A stretch of 64,000 nucleotides of DNA from Qipengyuania vulgaris (GCA_000756795.1 CCSI01000007.1:97002-161001); one strand, 5' to 3'. Shown: positions 29,118-37,992, counted from the first letter of the stretch. Program-made: numbers and translations. The notes: generated by a model not told the origin, from the letters alone.

Positions 29118-29990
29118 TCAGCGCGTCGGCTGCGGCACCTCGCCCGAGTAATCATAAAAACCGCGGCCAGTCTTGCGTCCGAGCCAGCCCGCCTCGACAT
29201 ATTTCACCAGCAGCGGCGCAGGGCGATACTTGGTGTCGCGGGTGGTCTTGTAGAGCACCATGAGGATGTCGAGACAGGTGTCGAGCCCGACGAAATCAGC
29301 GAGCTGCAGCGGCCCCATGGGGTGGTTGAGGCCGAGGCGGCAGCCCTTGTCGATATCCTCGATACCCGCGGTCGATTGGCCGAGAACGAAGACTGCTTCG
29401 TTGATCATCGGGAGCAGGATGCGGTTGACCACGAAGCCGGGCTCATCCTGGCTCAGCACCACCTCCTTGCCCAGCGCCTCGGCGAAGGCCTTGGTGCGGT
29501 CGGTTGTGGTGGTTGCCGTGGCGAGGCCGGGGATGACCTCGATAAGGCCCATCACCGGCACCGGATTGAAGAAATGCAGGCCGATGAAACGCGCCGGGTC
29601 GGGCGAGTAGTTCGCCATGCGCGTAATCGGGATCGAGCTTGTGTTCGAGGCCATGATGGCATCCGCAGCGAGCTTTTCACCCGCCTTCTCGAAAATGGCC
29701 TTCTTGATTTCTTCCTTCTCGGTCGCTGCCTCGATGATGAAATCGGCTTCGCCCATCCGGTCATAATCGCCGACCGGCGTGATGCGCTTCATCGCGGCTT
29801 CGGCCTCGGCGATTTCGATCTTGCCGCGGCCGACGAGCTTGCCGAGTGCCTTGTCGATACCTGCGACGGACTTTTCGGCGACGTCGAGGCTGACATCGGC
29901 CAGCAGCACATCAAGTCCGTGCTGGGCGACCGTCTGCGCGATGCCGGAACCCATCTGGCCCGCACCGATGATGGCGATAGTCTTGCTCAC
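29118..29990 (-). CDS. 3-hydroxybutyryl-CoA dehydrogenase
   Basis: 290-residue L-3-hydroxyacyl-CoA dehydrogenase, short-chain type. The NAD-binding motif [13 protein letters not shown] is at the N-terminus, and the catalytic His is in [16 protein letters not shown] with the partner Glu at its end. The C-terminal helical domain ([38 protein letters not shown]) is typical. It oxidises 3-hydroxybutyryl-CoA in fatty-acid or polyester metabolism, and fits the CoA-transferase genes at the window start only in a general way. Confidence 0.93.
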   Translation of the reverse strand: MSKTIAIIGAGQMGSGIAQTVAQHGLDVLLADVSLDVAEKSVAGIDKALGKLVGRGKIEIAEAEAAMKRITPVGDYDRMGEADFIIEAATEKEEIKKAIFEKAGEKLAADAIMASNTSSIPITRMANYSPDPARFIGLHFFNPVPVMGLIEVIPGLATATTTTDRTKAFAEALGKEVVLSQDEPGFVVNRILLPMINEAVFVLGQSTAGIEDIDKGCRLGLNHPMGPLQLADFVGLDTCLDILMVLYKTTRDTKYRPAPLLVKYVEAGWLGRKTGRGFYDYSGEVPQPTR

Positions 29991-30049
29991 TGAAACTTCC
30001 TTCGCACCTGCAGCAAAGCGGGCGGTCTAGCGAGGGGGGAGCGGCTTGG

Positions 30050-30628
30050 CTAGCGATTAGCGCCGGGAATCCACTTCACGTCGCCCTTCCCGCCGTCATT
30101 CGCCACGCGGGCGAGCACGAAGAGGTAATCGGACAGCCGATTGATATAGGCAAGCGCCTGCGGATTGGTCGGCTCGGCCTCGGCCATGGCGGTCATGCTG
30201 CGCTCGGCACGGCGACACGCGGCGCGCGCGACATGGAGTCGGGCAGCGGCCTCGGTCCCGCCGGGCAGGACGAAACTGGTGAGCGGCTCCAACCCTTCGT
30301 TCGCAGCGTCTATGGCATTTTCCAGCCAGTCGACCTGCGCGGACACGATGCGCAGGACCATCTCGGACGGCGCGAAATCCTCCCCCTCGCCCGCAGGCGT
30401 TGCAAGGTCTGCGCCGAGATCGAACAAATCGTTCTGTATGCGGAACAGCGTCTTGGCGTGATCGGAGCCCTCGAGAGCCACGGCAGCAAGCCCCAGCGCC
30501 GAATTCGCCTCGTCCACTGCCCCGATGGCTTCCATGCGCGCCGCATGCTTGGGAAGGCGCGAGCCATCAACGAGGCCCGTGGTCCCGTCGTCGCCTGTGC
30601 GGGTGTAGATCTTGTTGAGCTTTACCAC
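30050..30628 (-). CDS. ATP:cob(I)alamin adenosyltransferase, PduO type
   Basis: 192-residue PduO/MMAB-type enzyme that attaches the adenosyl group to cob(I)alamin. The ATP-binding N-terminus KIYTRTGDDGTTGLVDG is clear, and AIGAVDEANSALG and HVARAACRRAERSM follow with the conserved Arg residues. It is separated from the HIG1 gene by 13 bases. It implies use of adenosylcobalamin; no B12 riboswitch is seen here. Confidence 0.92.
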   Translation of the reverse strand: MVKLNKIYTRTGDDGTTGLVDGSRLPKHAARMEAIGAVDEANSALGLAAVALEGSDHAKTLFRIQNDLFDLGADLATPAGEGEDFAPSEMVLRIVSAQVDWLENAIDAANEGLEPLTSFVLPGGTEAAARLHVARAACRRAERSMTAMAEAEPTNPQALAYINRLSDYLFVLARVANDGGKGDVKWIPGANR

Positions 30629-30641
30629 CTGGAAACGCGCG

Positions 30642-30872
30642 TCAGGTCGCGACGCCGAGCAGGATGGCGATGATGACTATGGCAATCGCCTGCCACTTCA
30701 CGCGGGCCATCATGGCCTTGTTCTGCTTCATCTGCATTTCGGTCGCATCGACTTGCTCGCCGGTTTGCAAATCGACCTTGGTGCTTTGCAGGAAGGCAAC
30801 CACACCGCGAATGAGAGAGAAGAGGACCATGGCCATGGCCGCGACGAGCAGGATGACGAGGAATGTGTTCAT
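30642..30872 (-). CDS. HIG1-domain twin transmembrane protein
   Basis: 76 residues with two transmembrane segments (about 3-27 and 59-74) joined by a polar loop. The loop ends QMKQNKAMMARVKWQA, resembling the HIG1 motif QNxxMRxRVxxQ found in respiratory supercomplex factors. A role in cytochrome oxidase assembly or stability is inferred from the family. It lies between the adenosyltransferase and gluQRS genes, all on the same strand. Confidence 0.8.
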   Translation of the reverse strand: MNTFLVILLVAAMAMVLFSLIRGVVAFLQSTKVDLQTGEQVDATEMQMKQNKAMMARVKWQAIAIVIIAILLGVAT

Positions 30873-30881
30873 GGCCTCTAT

Positions 30882-31712
30882 CTAGGCACTCGCCAGCGTA
30901 ATTCCAGCGCCGAATTCCCCGCGCCGCAGCCGGTCGGCGAGCGCGCGCCCGTCCTCGCCCGCGCGGCGGCGGTCGGCAAGGCTTGGCGAGTTGCGCCGCT
31001 TGGCGAGCTTCTCGCCGTCCTCGCCCAGCAGGATGGGGTGGTGGTGCCACATTGGCACGGGCAGGCCGAGCAGTTCCTGCAGCACGCGGTGGATATGCGT
31101 CATGCCGTAGAGGTCCTGCCCGCGTGTCACCAGCGTCACCTTGTCGGAGGCATCGTCCAGCGTTGCCGCTAGGTGGTAGCTGGCCGGAGCATCCTTCCTC
31201 ACAAGGATGACGTCTCCGAAGGCCCGAGGGTCGGCGATTTCGGTGCCATTGACCTCGTCTTCCCAGAACAGCTCGGGCAGTTCTGCCATCGCACGGTCGA
31301 CATCGAGGCGGAGCGCGGCGGGTTTTTCGGGGTCGAGCGTGCGCCCCTTGCAGGTGCCAGGGTAGATCGCGCCCTCCGACCCCATGCGCGGCTTCATCGC
31401 CATGATGTCCTTGCGCGTGCAGGTGCAGGGATAGAGATAGCCGCGCAACAGCAGGTCACGGGCGATGCCTTCGTAAACCTCCAGCCGCGTCGATTGGGCG
31501 GGCATTTCCACCCATTCCAGTCCCAGCCATTCCAAGTCTTCGCGGAACTCGTCGGCCTTTTGGGCAAGCGAGCGGACCCCGTCGATATCCTCGATGCGTA
31601 GCTGGAAAGTGCCGCCCCGCTCCTTCGCCAGATCATGCGCGGTGATTGCCGAATAGGCGTGGCCGAGATGGAGCGAGCCGTTGGGGCTGGGGGCGAAGCG
31701 GGTGATCACCAT
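30882..31712 (-). CDS. gluQ: Glutamyl-queuosine tRNA(Asp) synthetase
   Basis: 276-residue GluRS-like enzyme that glutamylates queuosine in tRNA-Asp and lacks the anticodon-binding domain. The HIGH-type motif is HLGH in APSNGSLHLGHAYSA-type context (residues 13-18), the KMSKS equivalent is KLAKR, and the zinc-binding pattern CTCTRKD plus Cys further on is present. The short length distinguishes it from GltX. It reads away from the HNH gene. Confidence 0.92.
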   Translation of the reverse strand: MVITRFAPSPNGSLHLGHAYSAITAHDLAKERGGTFQLRIEDIDGVRSLAQKADEFREDLEWLGLEWVEMPAQSTRLEVYEGIARDLLLRGYLYPCTCTRKDIMAMKPRMGSEGAIYPGTCKGRTLDPEKPAALRLDVDRAMAELPELFWEDEVNGTEIADPRAFGDVILVRKDAPASYHLAATLDDASDKVTLVTRGQDLYGMTHIHRVLQELLGLPVPMWHHHPILLGEDGEKLAKRRNSPSLADRRRAGEDGRALADRLRRGEFGAGITLASA

Positions 31713-31734
31713 GCGCGCATCCTATCGCACCGCC

Positions 31735-31776
31735 TGTGGATGGCAATGTGGATATGGCCGGGACAAGCCTGTGGAT
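31735..31776. promoter_or_regulatory. Three DnaA-box-like sequences in the gluQ-HNH intergenic gap
   Basis: TGTGGAT occurs three times in the same orientation, at 31735-31741, 31747-31753 and 31770-31776. On the reverse strand these read ATCCACA, and the second and third extend to TATCCACA, eight of nine bases of the DnaA box TTATCCACA. Such spacing (12 and 23 bases) inside one 141-base gap is unusual by chance. They could be a DnaA-binding regulatory site; the region lacks the AT-rich unwinding stretch expected of an origin. Confidence 0.4.
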
Positions 31777-31853
31777 AGACGGTGCGTAACAGTCTTGACG
31801 CTTTGCCGTGCAAGTGGATGTATCACACCCAAGAGTATCGGGAGGGACGCGAC

Positions 31854-32462
31854 GTGTTCAGGGCCGAACTGCTTGAAAGAGCCGCAAGGTTTCGCAGCGC
31901 CGAGGATGACCCCACGCGCAACCTTCAAAGTTGCCCGTCGCTGGTCCTCAATGCGGACTACACCCCGCTTTCCTATTACCCGCTGAGCCTGTGGCCATGG
32001 CAGACCGCCATCAAGGCGATTTTCCTCGACCGGGTGGATGTCATCGCGACCTATGACCGCGAGGTGCATTCGCCCAATCTTGACATGAAAATCCCCAGCG
32101 TCATCGCGCTGAAGCAATATGTGAAACCGAGCGAATTTCCCGCCTTCACCCGCTTCAACCTGTTCCTGCGCGACCGGTTTTCCTGCCAGTTCTGCGGCGA
32201 CCAGCACAACCTGACCTTCGACCATGTCGTCCCGCGCCGGCTCGGCGGCAAGACCACGTGGGAAAACATCGCCACCGCCTGCGCGCCCTGCAACATGAAA
32301 AAGGGCGGCCGCACGCCGAAACAGGCGGGCATGCAACTCTACGCCGAGCCCATCCGCCCGACGCACTGGCAATTGCAGCAGCACGGAAAAATGTTTCCGC
32401 CCAATTATTTACATGAAACTTGGCGCGATTGGTTATACTGGGACATCGAACTAGAGGAGTAG
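31854..32462 (+). CDS. HNH endonuclease
   Basis: 202-residue HNH nuclease of the type with a zinc-ribbon pair: Cys111 and Cys114 in CQFCGD, then FDHVVPRRLGG, ENIATACAPCNMKKGG with the closing Cys pair and Asn. I chose the GTG at 31854 because it follows a strong GGGAGGG site by 7 bases and the reading resumes with conserved FRAELLERAARF; upstream ATG at 31818 lies inside a plausible promoter (TTGACG at 31795-31800). This chromosomal HNH type is common in alphaproteobacteria and is not evidently part of a restriction system. A small unknown gene follows with two bases between. Confidence 0.83.
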   Translation: MFRAELLERAARFRSAEDDPTRNLQSCPSLVLNADYTPLSYYPLSLWPWQTAIKAIFLDRVDVIATYDREVHSPNLDMKIPSVIALKQYVKPSEFPAFTRFNLFLRDRFSCQFCGDQHNLTFDHVVPRRLGGKTTWENIATACAPCNMKKGGRTPKQAGMQLYAEPIRPTHWQLQQHGKMFPPNYLHETWRDWLYWDIELEE

Positions 32463-32464
32463 CT

Positions 32465-32830
32465 ATGTCTTGGTATGAAGCTGGCGTTCAATATAACGAC
32501 TACAAGGGAACCGCTGCGGCCGACCGCGCAGATATGGAATCCCTACGCAAGTATTTGGTCTCAGAAAACCTCGCAGACGAGGATGAGAATGTGGTCGGCT
32601 TCCGCATCGTCTTCTCCGAGAATTCTGGCCGCGAGATAGAGAAGCCCGGGATTGTCGTTTACCTGAATAAGGCTAAGGAATTTCAACCGAGCCCCGCCAA
32701 AATTCGCGCGGTCGAAACTAACTTGAAGACTTCAGAACTCTTCAAATATCTGAAACGCTTCGACATGGTCGTGCTGAACAAAGGGATGGATTTCAGCTCA
32801 TCCAAGCTCGAAGGCCCATTCACCGACTAG
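32465..32830 (+). CDS. Conserved-looking protein of unknown function, partner of the HNH gene
   Basis: 121 residues (MSWYEAGVQYNDYKGTAAAD...), soluble, with a strongly alternating charge pattern and no membrane segment. The ATG at 32465 has an AGAGGAG site overlapping the HNH stop, so it is co-translated. Its base composition looks less GC-rich than neighbours. No family recognised. It abuts the convergent kynU gene with no gap. Confidence 0.6.
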   Translation: MSWYEAGVQYNDYKGTAAADRADMESLRKYLVSENLADEDENVVGFRIVFSENSGREIEKPGIVVYLNKAKEFQPSPAKIRAVETNLKTSELFKYLKRFDMVVLNKGMDFSSSKLEGPFTD

Positions 32831-34048
32831 TTAGGTGACAGTTGCTCTTTCGCGAAACTCCGCGCACTGCCACTCCTCACCTTCCAACACTTCAGTCAAG
32901 TGTCGCGCTGCCTCCGCGATATCTTCGAAGCGCAGATAGGCAGGAGCGAAGCCGAAGCGGAGGATATCGGGGTCGCGGAAGTCGCCGATGACACCGCGCG
33001 CGATGAGGGCCTGGCAGATGGCGTAGGCCTCCTCGTGGCGGAAGGAGAGCTGGCTGCCGCGGCTTGCCGGGTCGGTGGGGCTGACGAGTTCGAGTTCTAA
33101 GCCACTCTCGGCTAGGCACTGGCGGAAGAATTCGGACAGTTTCTGCGACTTGGCATAAAGCCGCTCGACCCCGATTTCGGCGATGAGGTCCACGCCCACT
33201 TCCAGAGCGGAAAGGCCGAGGATGCCGGGTGTGCCACATAGCAGGCGCTCAATGCCGGGCGCGGGCGCGTAGTCGTCGCTGAAGGCGAAGGGTTTGGCGT
33301 GGCCCATCCAGCCGGACAGCGGCTGCTGCGTATCCTCCAGATGCCGCTCCGCCACGAAGGCATAGGCCGGGGCGCCGGGGCCACCGTTGAGGTATTTGTA
33401 GCCGCAGCCGACCGCGAAATCGGCCTCGCAGCCATTCAGGTCGACCGGCAGCGCGCCGCCCGAATGCGAGAGGTCCCACAGCACCAGCGCGCCTGCCTCA
33501 TGCGCGGCGCGGGTCAGCGCCAACATATCGAACAGTTCGCCGGTCTTGTAATGCGCATGGGTGAGGAGGAGCAGCGCCACATCCTCGTCCAGCGTCTCGT
33601 GGAGTGTGTCGCGTGAGGCCAGCCGCCTTGTCGCAAGCCCCTGCTTTTCCAGCCCCTCGATCATGTAGATGTCGGTCGGGAAATTGCCCGGCTCGCTGAG
33701 CACCACCTTGCGCCCCGGCCGCATGGCGAGCGCGGCAGAAATCAGCTTGAAGAGGTTCACTGAAACGCTGTCGGCGACGATGACTTCGTGTGGCTTTGCC
33801 CCGATGAGCAGCGCAATCTTGCCGCCGACTTTGGCAGGCAGGTCTATCCAGCCGGCCATGTTCCAGCTGCGGATGAGGTCGCGGCCCCATTCCTCGCGCA
33901 CGACTTCTTCCAGCCGCGCAGGCGTGGCCTTGGGCAGGCAACCAAGCGAGTTGCCGTCGAGGTAAATAACCCCCTCGGGCACAAGGAACCGCTCGCGATA
34001 TTCAGCCAGCGGGTCGCCCGCGTCAAGTTGCCTTGCTCGCTCAATCAT
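32831..34048 (-). CDS. kynU: Kynureninase
   Basis: 405-residue PLP enzyme cleaving kynurenine to anthranilate and alanine. The start is the ATG at 34048 (MIERARQLDAGDPLAEYRERF); the 13-codon upstream extension overlaps kynB further. Conserved segments: YLDGNSLGCLP near the N-terminus, LWDLSHSGGALPVDL, and the PLP-lysine motif FAVGCGYKYLNGGPGAPA. It is the last gene of the kynA-kynB-kynU operon and overlaps kynB by eight bases. Confidence 0.94.
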   Translation of the reverse strand: MIERARQLDAGDPLAEYRERFLVPEGVIYLDGNSLGCLPKATPARLEEVVREEWGRDLIRSWNMAGWIDLPAKVGGKIALLIGAKPHEVIVADSVSVNLFKLISAALAMRPGRKVVLSEPGNFPTDIYMIEGLEKQGLATRRLASRDTLHETLDEDVALLLLTHAHYKTGELFDMLALTRAAHEAGALVLWDLSHSGGALPVDLNGCEADFAVGCGYKYLNGGPGAPAYAFVAERHLEDTQQPLSGWMGHAKPFAFSDDYAPAPGIERLLCGTPGILGLSALEVGVDLIAEIGVERLYAKSQKLSEFFRQCLAESGLELELVSPTDPASRGSQLSFRHEEAYAICQALIARGVIGDFRDPDILRFGFAPAYLRFEDIAEAARHLTEVLEGEEWQCAEFRERATVT

Positions 34049-34688
34049 CGGGTATCTCCCGCAGGATGGCACGGCAAAGCCCTGCATCGCCCCTGCCCAC
34101 CTTCAGCGGCAGCGCGATGAGTTCGTAGCGCCCCTCTTCCACATCATCGAGCACCAGCCCTTCCAAGATGCGCATGTCGTGTTTGAGCACCGCGTGGTGC
34201 GCGTCCATGGTCTTGCTCTCCTGCGGGTCGACGCTCGGCGCGTCTGTCCCGATGAGCTTCACGCCCTGCAGCGCGAGCCATTCCACGGTCTCGGCGGCAA
34301 TCGGCAGCCAGTCGCTGCGCCATGCGTCATGCGGGAAGGCATCCCATGTGCGGAACAGCACGCGGTCGACGCTGTCGATATGCGGCAGGTCGGCGACATC
34401 GACCTCGCCCTTCACTCCGCGCGCATCGACCACGAGGCAGGTGCCGATATAGGGGTCGAGTTCCATGCTGGCAGCATCGAGGCCGTCTTGCGCATAATGC
34501 AGCGGCGCATCGGCATGCGTGCCCGAATGGGTGCTCATGGTCATCCTGCCGACATTGACCGGCGAGCCTTCGTCCATCCGCCACGTCCGCTCGAAAGCAA
34601 ACTCTGTATCGCCCGGCCAGACAGGCAGTCCGGGGCGCAGGACCTGGCTGATCTCCCAGATGCGGCGCTTGCTTTTCCAGCTGCTCAC
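34041..34688 (-). CDS. kynB: Arylformamidase (N-formylkynurenine formamidase)
   Basis: 215-residue metal-dependent KynB-type hydrolase making kynurenine from N-formylkynurenine. The metal motif HSGTHADAPLHY (HxGTHxDxPxH) is clear, and TDAPSVDPQES with the later His residues fits the family. It overlaps kynA by four bases and kynU by eight, so the three are translated from one message. Confidence 0.94.
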   Translation of the reverse strand: MSSWKSKRRIWEISQVLRPGLPVWPGDTEFAFERTWRMDEGSPVNVGRMTMSTHSGTHADAPLHYAQDGLDAASMELDPYIGTCLVVDARGVKGEVDVADLPHIDSVDRVLFRTWDAFPHDAWRSDWLPIAAETVEWLALQGVKLIGTDAPSVDPQESKTMDAHHAVLKHDMRILEGLVLDDVEEGRYELIALPLKVGRGDAGLCRAILREIPDD

Positions 34689-35476
34689 AGCGCGGTCCTC
34701 ACGCTAAGGAGTTCGGGGAAGAACGCCGCCTTCAGCACGCCTGCGAGATAGGGCACGCCGGGGGTCCCGCCGGTGCCCTTCTTGAAGCCGATGATACGCT
34801 CGACCGTCTTCAGATGGCCGAAGCGCCAGCGCTGGAAGTGGTATTCGAGGTCGACCAGTTTCTCGGCCAGTTCGTAGAGGTCCCAATATTCCTTGGGGTC
34901 GCGGTAGACTTCCGCCCATGCCGCCTCGACTCCCGGCGAATGCTCCCACACAGAGCCATGGTCACGCTCCAGCACTTCGGCGGGAATGTCGAACCCGCGC
35001 CGCGCGAGCAGCGCGATGGCTTCGGCATAGATGCTCTTGCGGTTGAGTTCGGCGCGCAGGGCCGCGGCCACCTCGGGCGTCGCCTCGTGCATGGTAATCA
35101 TGTCCGGATTGCGCCCGCCGAGGAGGAATTCCATCATCCGGTATTGCGCGCTCTGGAACCCGCTCGACCCGCCGAGAAACGGGCGGATGGTCGAATAATC
35201 ATGCGGGGTCATAGTGCTGAGCACATCCCAGCTCTGGATGAGCTGGCCCTGCGCTCGCGCCACCCGTGCCAGCATCTTGAAAGCCGGGCGCAGGCGGTCG
35301 GCCTGGATGCACTCGCGCGCTTCGGTCAGTTCGTGGAGGCAAAGCTTGAGCCACAGCTCGCTCGCCTGGTGGACGATGATGAAGAGCATCTCGTCATGCG
35401 CCTCGCTCGCCGGGTGCTGCGCGGAGAGGATGCGGTCGAGGTCGAGATAGCTTGAATAGGTAACGTCGGATGCCAT
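34685..35476 (-). CDS. kynA: Tryptophan 2,3-dioxygenase
   Basis: Heme dioxygenase opening the indole ring of tryptophan, first step of the kynurenine path. From the ATG at 35476 (MASDVTYSSYLDLDRILSAQ) it has 263 residues; an in-frame ATG at 35497 would add seven residues. The N-terminal substrate segment HDEMLFIIVHQASELWLKL, the GGSSGFQSAQYR segment and the C-terminal HLKTVERIIGFKKGTGGTPGVPYL are all present. First gene of the kyn operon. Confidence 0.95.
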   Translation of the reverse strand: MASDVTYSSYLDLDRILSAQHPASEAHDEMLFIIVHQASELWLKLCLHELTEARECIQADRLRPAFKMLARVARAQGQLIQSWDVLSTMTPHDYSTIRPFLGGSSGFQSAQYRMMEFLLGGRNPDMITMHEATPEVAAALRAELNRKSIYAEAIALLARRGFDIPAEVLERDHGSVWEHSPGVEAAWAEVYRDPKEYWDLYELAEKLVDLEYHFQRWRFGHLKTVERIIGFKKGTGGTPGVPYLAGVLKAAFFPELLSVRTAL

Positions 35477-35512
35477 GCGCGCTGCCCTAGCGCGCATTGG
35501 TGAGCGATGAAA

Positions 35513-35983
35513 CTACTGGTCGATGACCTTCGTTTCGGGGTGATGCTTGTCGAGGTGCTTGCGGATGGTCTTGACGTTCTTTGTGTTCGACCGATAGAGC
35601 AGGTCGAAGGCATCGCCCACCAGCGGCACCGCGCCCAATGCAGTATCGAAGCCGACACGGCCCATCATGTGCCACAGCTTCCATTTCGGAATGCCGAGAT
35701 TGCGCGCTTCCCAGACGATATAGCTGCCCATGGCGGCAGTAATGATGTCGCCGAGCACCGGCACAAGGCCGACAATCGTGTCGAGACCGATGCGGTAATT
35801 CGTCCCTGGCAGGACCATGCTGCGTTCGAGGATGACTTCCATCGCCTCGATACGGCGGCGGATGGACTGCGGGTCGTTCCCGACGGGAAAGTCGAAGCGC
35901 AGCGGACCGGTGGAGCCCTGAGTACCGAACCCTTCGTTACGAGTGGTATGCGGCTCGACGGGCGTGAGGCGTTTGTCTTTCAT
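35513..35983 (-). CDS. DUF4112 domain-containing membrane protein
   Basis: 156 residues. The DUF4112 core (about residues 45-130) is present: YRIGLDTIVGLVPVLGDIITAAMGSYIVWEARNLG, then MMGRVGFDTALGAVPLVGDAFDLLYRSN, with two amphipathic or transmembrane segments each carrying a P-V-x-G-D motif. A basic C-terminus follows. The start at 35983 lies five bases after the upstream lipoprotein stop. Function unknown. Confidence 0.85.
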   Translation of the reverse strand: MKDKRLTPVEPHTTRNEGFGTQGSTGPLRFDFPVGNDPQSIRRRIEAMEVILERSMVLPGTNYRIGLDTIVGLVPVLGDIITAAMGSYIVWEARNLGIPKWKLWHMMGRVGFDTALGAVPLVGDAFDLLYRSNTKNVKTIRKHLDKHHPETKVIDQ

Positions 35984-35988
35984 GTCGA

Positions 35989-37452
35989 CTAGATGGGGGC
36001 ACGCGACAGCGGGAACAAGGGATGGAAAGCATAGGCGTTTTCCGAAAAGCCCTCCACGCCAGCGCGCACTTGCGACCAGCGGATGGGCGAGCCCAGCGGG
36101 ATGTAGAGGTTGGTAGCTGTCAGCGTCTGCTCGGCTTCGGAGAGGTAGGAGGCCTCTTCTGCCGGATTGGCCGCGTCGAGCGAAAGCTGCACGAGGAAAT
36201 CCGCGTCCTGTGAACAGACCGGCGCCGATACTTCGCAATTGAACTGGTTGAGGAACCAGCGCGCGCCGGGGTAGCGGGCTACGCGATCGCGCAAACGCAG
36301 ATCGGCATCATGTTCCGTTTCTGCACGGGTAAGTTGTATGCCGATGGCCGCCATATCGCGTTCAAGTGCGCGGAAAATGTAGGTCGAACCAGGCCCCCGC
36401 GGAAGGAAGACCGACAGCTGAGGCTCTGTCCCAGTCGCATCGCGCCACCGCTGCACGGTCGCCGAAGATCTTGCCCGTCGTTGCTCAAACGAAAGGGCCT
36501 GCCAGCGCTCGGTCACCGTCCCGTCATCGCCCGGCATTCCCGCCGCGACGATGCGGCTCGAACCTGCCCAGCCGCCCAGATTGAATTGCTGTGCCAACGC
36601 TGGCCGGTCGATGGCCATGGCGATTGCCTCGCGATTGGTGGCGGAAGCAAGGAAGCCCTCCGGCCTTGCGACATCGAGCCCATAAAGGCCGATTGCCGAA
36701 TCCAGTCGCACCGTCCCGCGCGAGAGCGCTCCGGTGATTGCCAGCGGCAAGGTCTCCAACCGTCCGCCAAGCAGCATGTCCACCTCGCCTTGCGCAAATG
36801 CCCGGGCTGCGTCGCGCGGGGCGAGCGGCCGGATGAGAACCGTGCTTACCAGCTCGTCCCAATCGTCCTGCTCGGGAAGGCCACGTTCTTCGGGAGGCAA
36901 GACTTCGAGTATCGCCGTACCGTCAGATACCTGCGCCCTCATCGGGCCCGCATCACCTTCACGCAGGGCAACCCCAAGCTCGGGCTGAGCCAGAAGGCTC
37001 AGGAAACCTGGCATGGGGCTGCGCAGGCGGATTTCGATCACGCGGCCGGTCATCGCGCGAATGTCGACAATTTTCGCGAGGTCGAGGCCGAGACTTGTCC
37101 CCTCAGCTTGCGAAACCGTCCTGCCGAGTTCTGTCGCAACTGCACGCGCAGTCAGACGGCTGCCGTCGGGCAGGTCGAATTCCCTGATACGGAAAATATA
37201 GCTGGTGCCATCGTCGGTGACGATCCAGCGCTCGGCAAGCGCGGGCACGACCTCGCCCTGCTCGTTGAAGCGGACCAGCCCCTGCCGCTGGGCAGAGCGC
37301 ATCAGCGCAGCGCCGGGCGAAAGTTCGCGGTCTGCCGAATAGAGCGTTGCGGCATCGCCGAGATAGGCAATCTCGACCACGCCATCATCATCCGCGCCCG
37401 AACACGATGCGAGCAAAGCTGCTATGAGGAGAAGTGACGGGGCGCGGCGCAT
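35989..37452 (-). CDS. Extracellular solute-binding lipoprotein, peptide/nickel (family 5) type
   Basis: 487 residues with lipoprotein signal MRRAPSLLLIAALLASC (Cys17). The body has the family 5 pattern: ALAERWIVTDDGTSYIFRIR near residue 70-90 and the C-terminal lobe. Such proteins bind oligopeptides or related ligands for an ABC importer, but no permease or ATPase gene is nearby, so an orphan or dedicated sensory or cell-wall peptide role is possible. The conserved KxxxxTAxDV segment is modified (LTARAVATELGRTVS). Confidence 0.8.
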   Translation of the reverse strand: MRRAPSLLLIAALLASCSGADDDGVVEIAYLGDAATLYSADRELSPGAALMRSAQRQGLVRFNEQGEVVPALAERWIVTDDGTSYIFRIREFDLPDGSRLTARAVATELGRTVSQAEGTSLGLDLAKIVDIRAMTGRVIEIRLRSPMPGFLSLLAQPELGVALREGDAGPMRAQVSDGTAILEVLPPEERGLPEQDDWDELVSTVLIRPLAPRDAARAFAQGEVDMLLGGRLETLPLAITGALSRGTVRLDSAIGLYGLDVARPEGFLASATNREAIAMAIDRPALAQQFNLGGWAGSSRIVAAGMPGDDGTVTERWQALSFEQRRARSSATVQRWRDATGTEPQLSVFLPRGPGSTYIFRALERDMAAIGIQLTRAETEHDADLRLRDRVARYPGARWFLNQFNCEVSAPVCSQDADFLVQLSLDAANPAEEASYLSEAEQTLTATNLYIPLGSPIRWSQVRAGVEGFSENAYAFHPLFPLSRAPI

Positions 37453-37499
37453 CGCCTTGCCCTACACCCATGGGCGGCGCGTTCAAGCGTGCGCGGTGC

Positions 37500-37868
37500 T
37501 CAGACCTTGCGCGGAGCCCATTTGCTCAGTTCGGCCGGAGCGACAGCCGGACGCGCATAGCGCGGCGCTTCGGGCATCTCGCCGTAGAGACTGGTGCGCG
37601 CCTTGCTGGCATCGATGGGCTCATCGAACGAGATTCCGACACGCGCGCTCTGGCTCCAGGCGACCACTCCGCCGACATCACCGATTTTCTTGATTGTCAC
37701 GACAACGCGCTGGCCGGTCGCTGCGATAATCGCGCCTTCGATCATCATGCCCTTGTCGGACAGGTTGCGAATCTTGACCCGCTCGCTCGCGACCGAGCCT
37801 TCGAGCCGGACATCGGCCATCTGGAAAATACTGTCGCGCTTGAAATCGCGCGTATCGATTGCAGACAT
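37500..37868 (-). CDS. PilZ domain protein
   Basis: 122 residues, one PilZ domain. The c-di-GMP-binding core reads RDSIFQMADVR early and IRNLSDKGMMIEG, matching the D/NxSxxG motif; the leading RxxxR is less clear, so binding ability is uncertain. The ATG at 37868 follows a leader with an inverted repeat. It likely links c-di-GMP or another signal to surface behaviour. Confidence 0.8.
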   Translation of the reverse strand: MSAIDTRDFKRDSIFQMADVRLEGSVASERVKIRNLSDKGMMIEGAIIAATGQRVVVTIKKIGDVGGVVAWSQSARVGISFDEPIDASKARTSLYGEMPEAPRYARPAVAPAELSKWAPRKV

Positions 37869-37960
37869 GGCGTTGGCTTCCCGTTTTTTTATAGCTGTCC
37901 GTCCGACCCCTAAGGGCCGCCTGTCTATGCGCAGATTGATAAGCAACCGTTTACGCAAAA

Positions 37961-37976
37961 GGTTAATTCGCTAACC
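37961..37976. promoter_or_regulatory. GGTTA-N6-TAACC inverted repeat before PilZ
   Basis: GGTTAATTCGCTAACC is a palindrome with 5-bp arms, lying 93 bases upstream of the PilZ start and 17 bases from the dksA stop. Its arms resemble the TTAACC half-site of CtrA, but the spacing is not the TTAA-N7-TTAA arrangement. Confidence 0.3.
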
Positions 37977-37992
37977 TTCCGCCATAAATCCC

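Noticed and set aside
31818..31853. ATG start for the HNH gene at 31818
   Set aside because: It overlaps the putative promoter -10 region and has no ribosome site; the GTG at 31854 has a strong GGGAGGG site and begins the conserved sequence.
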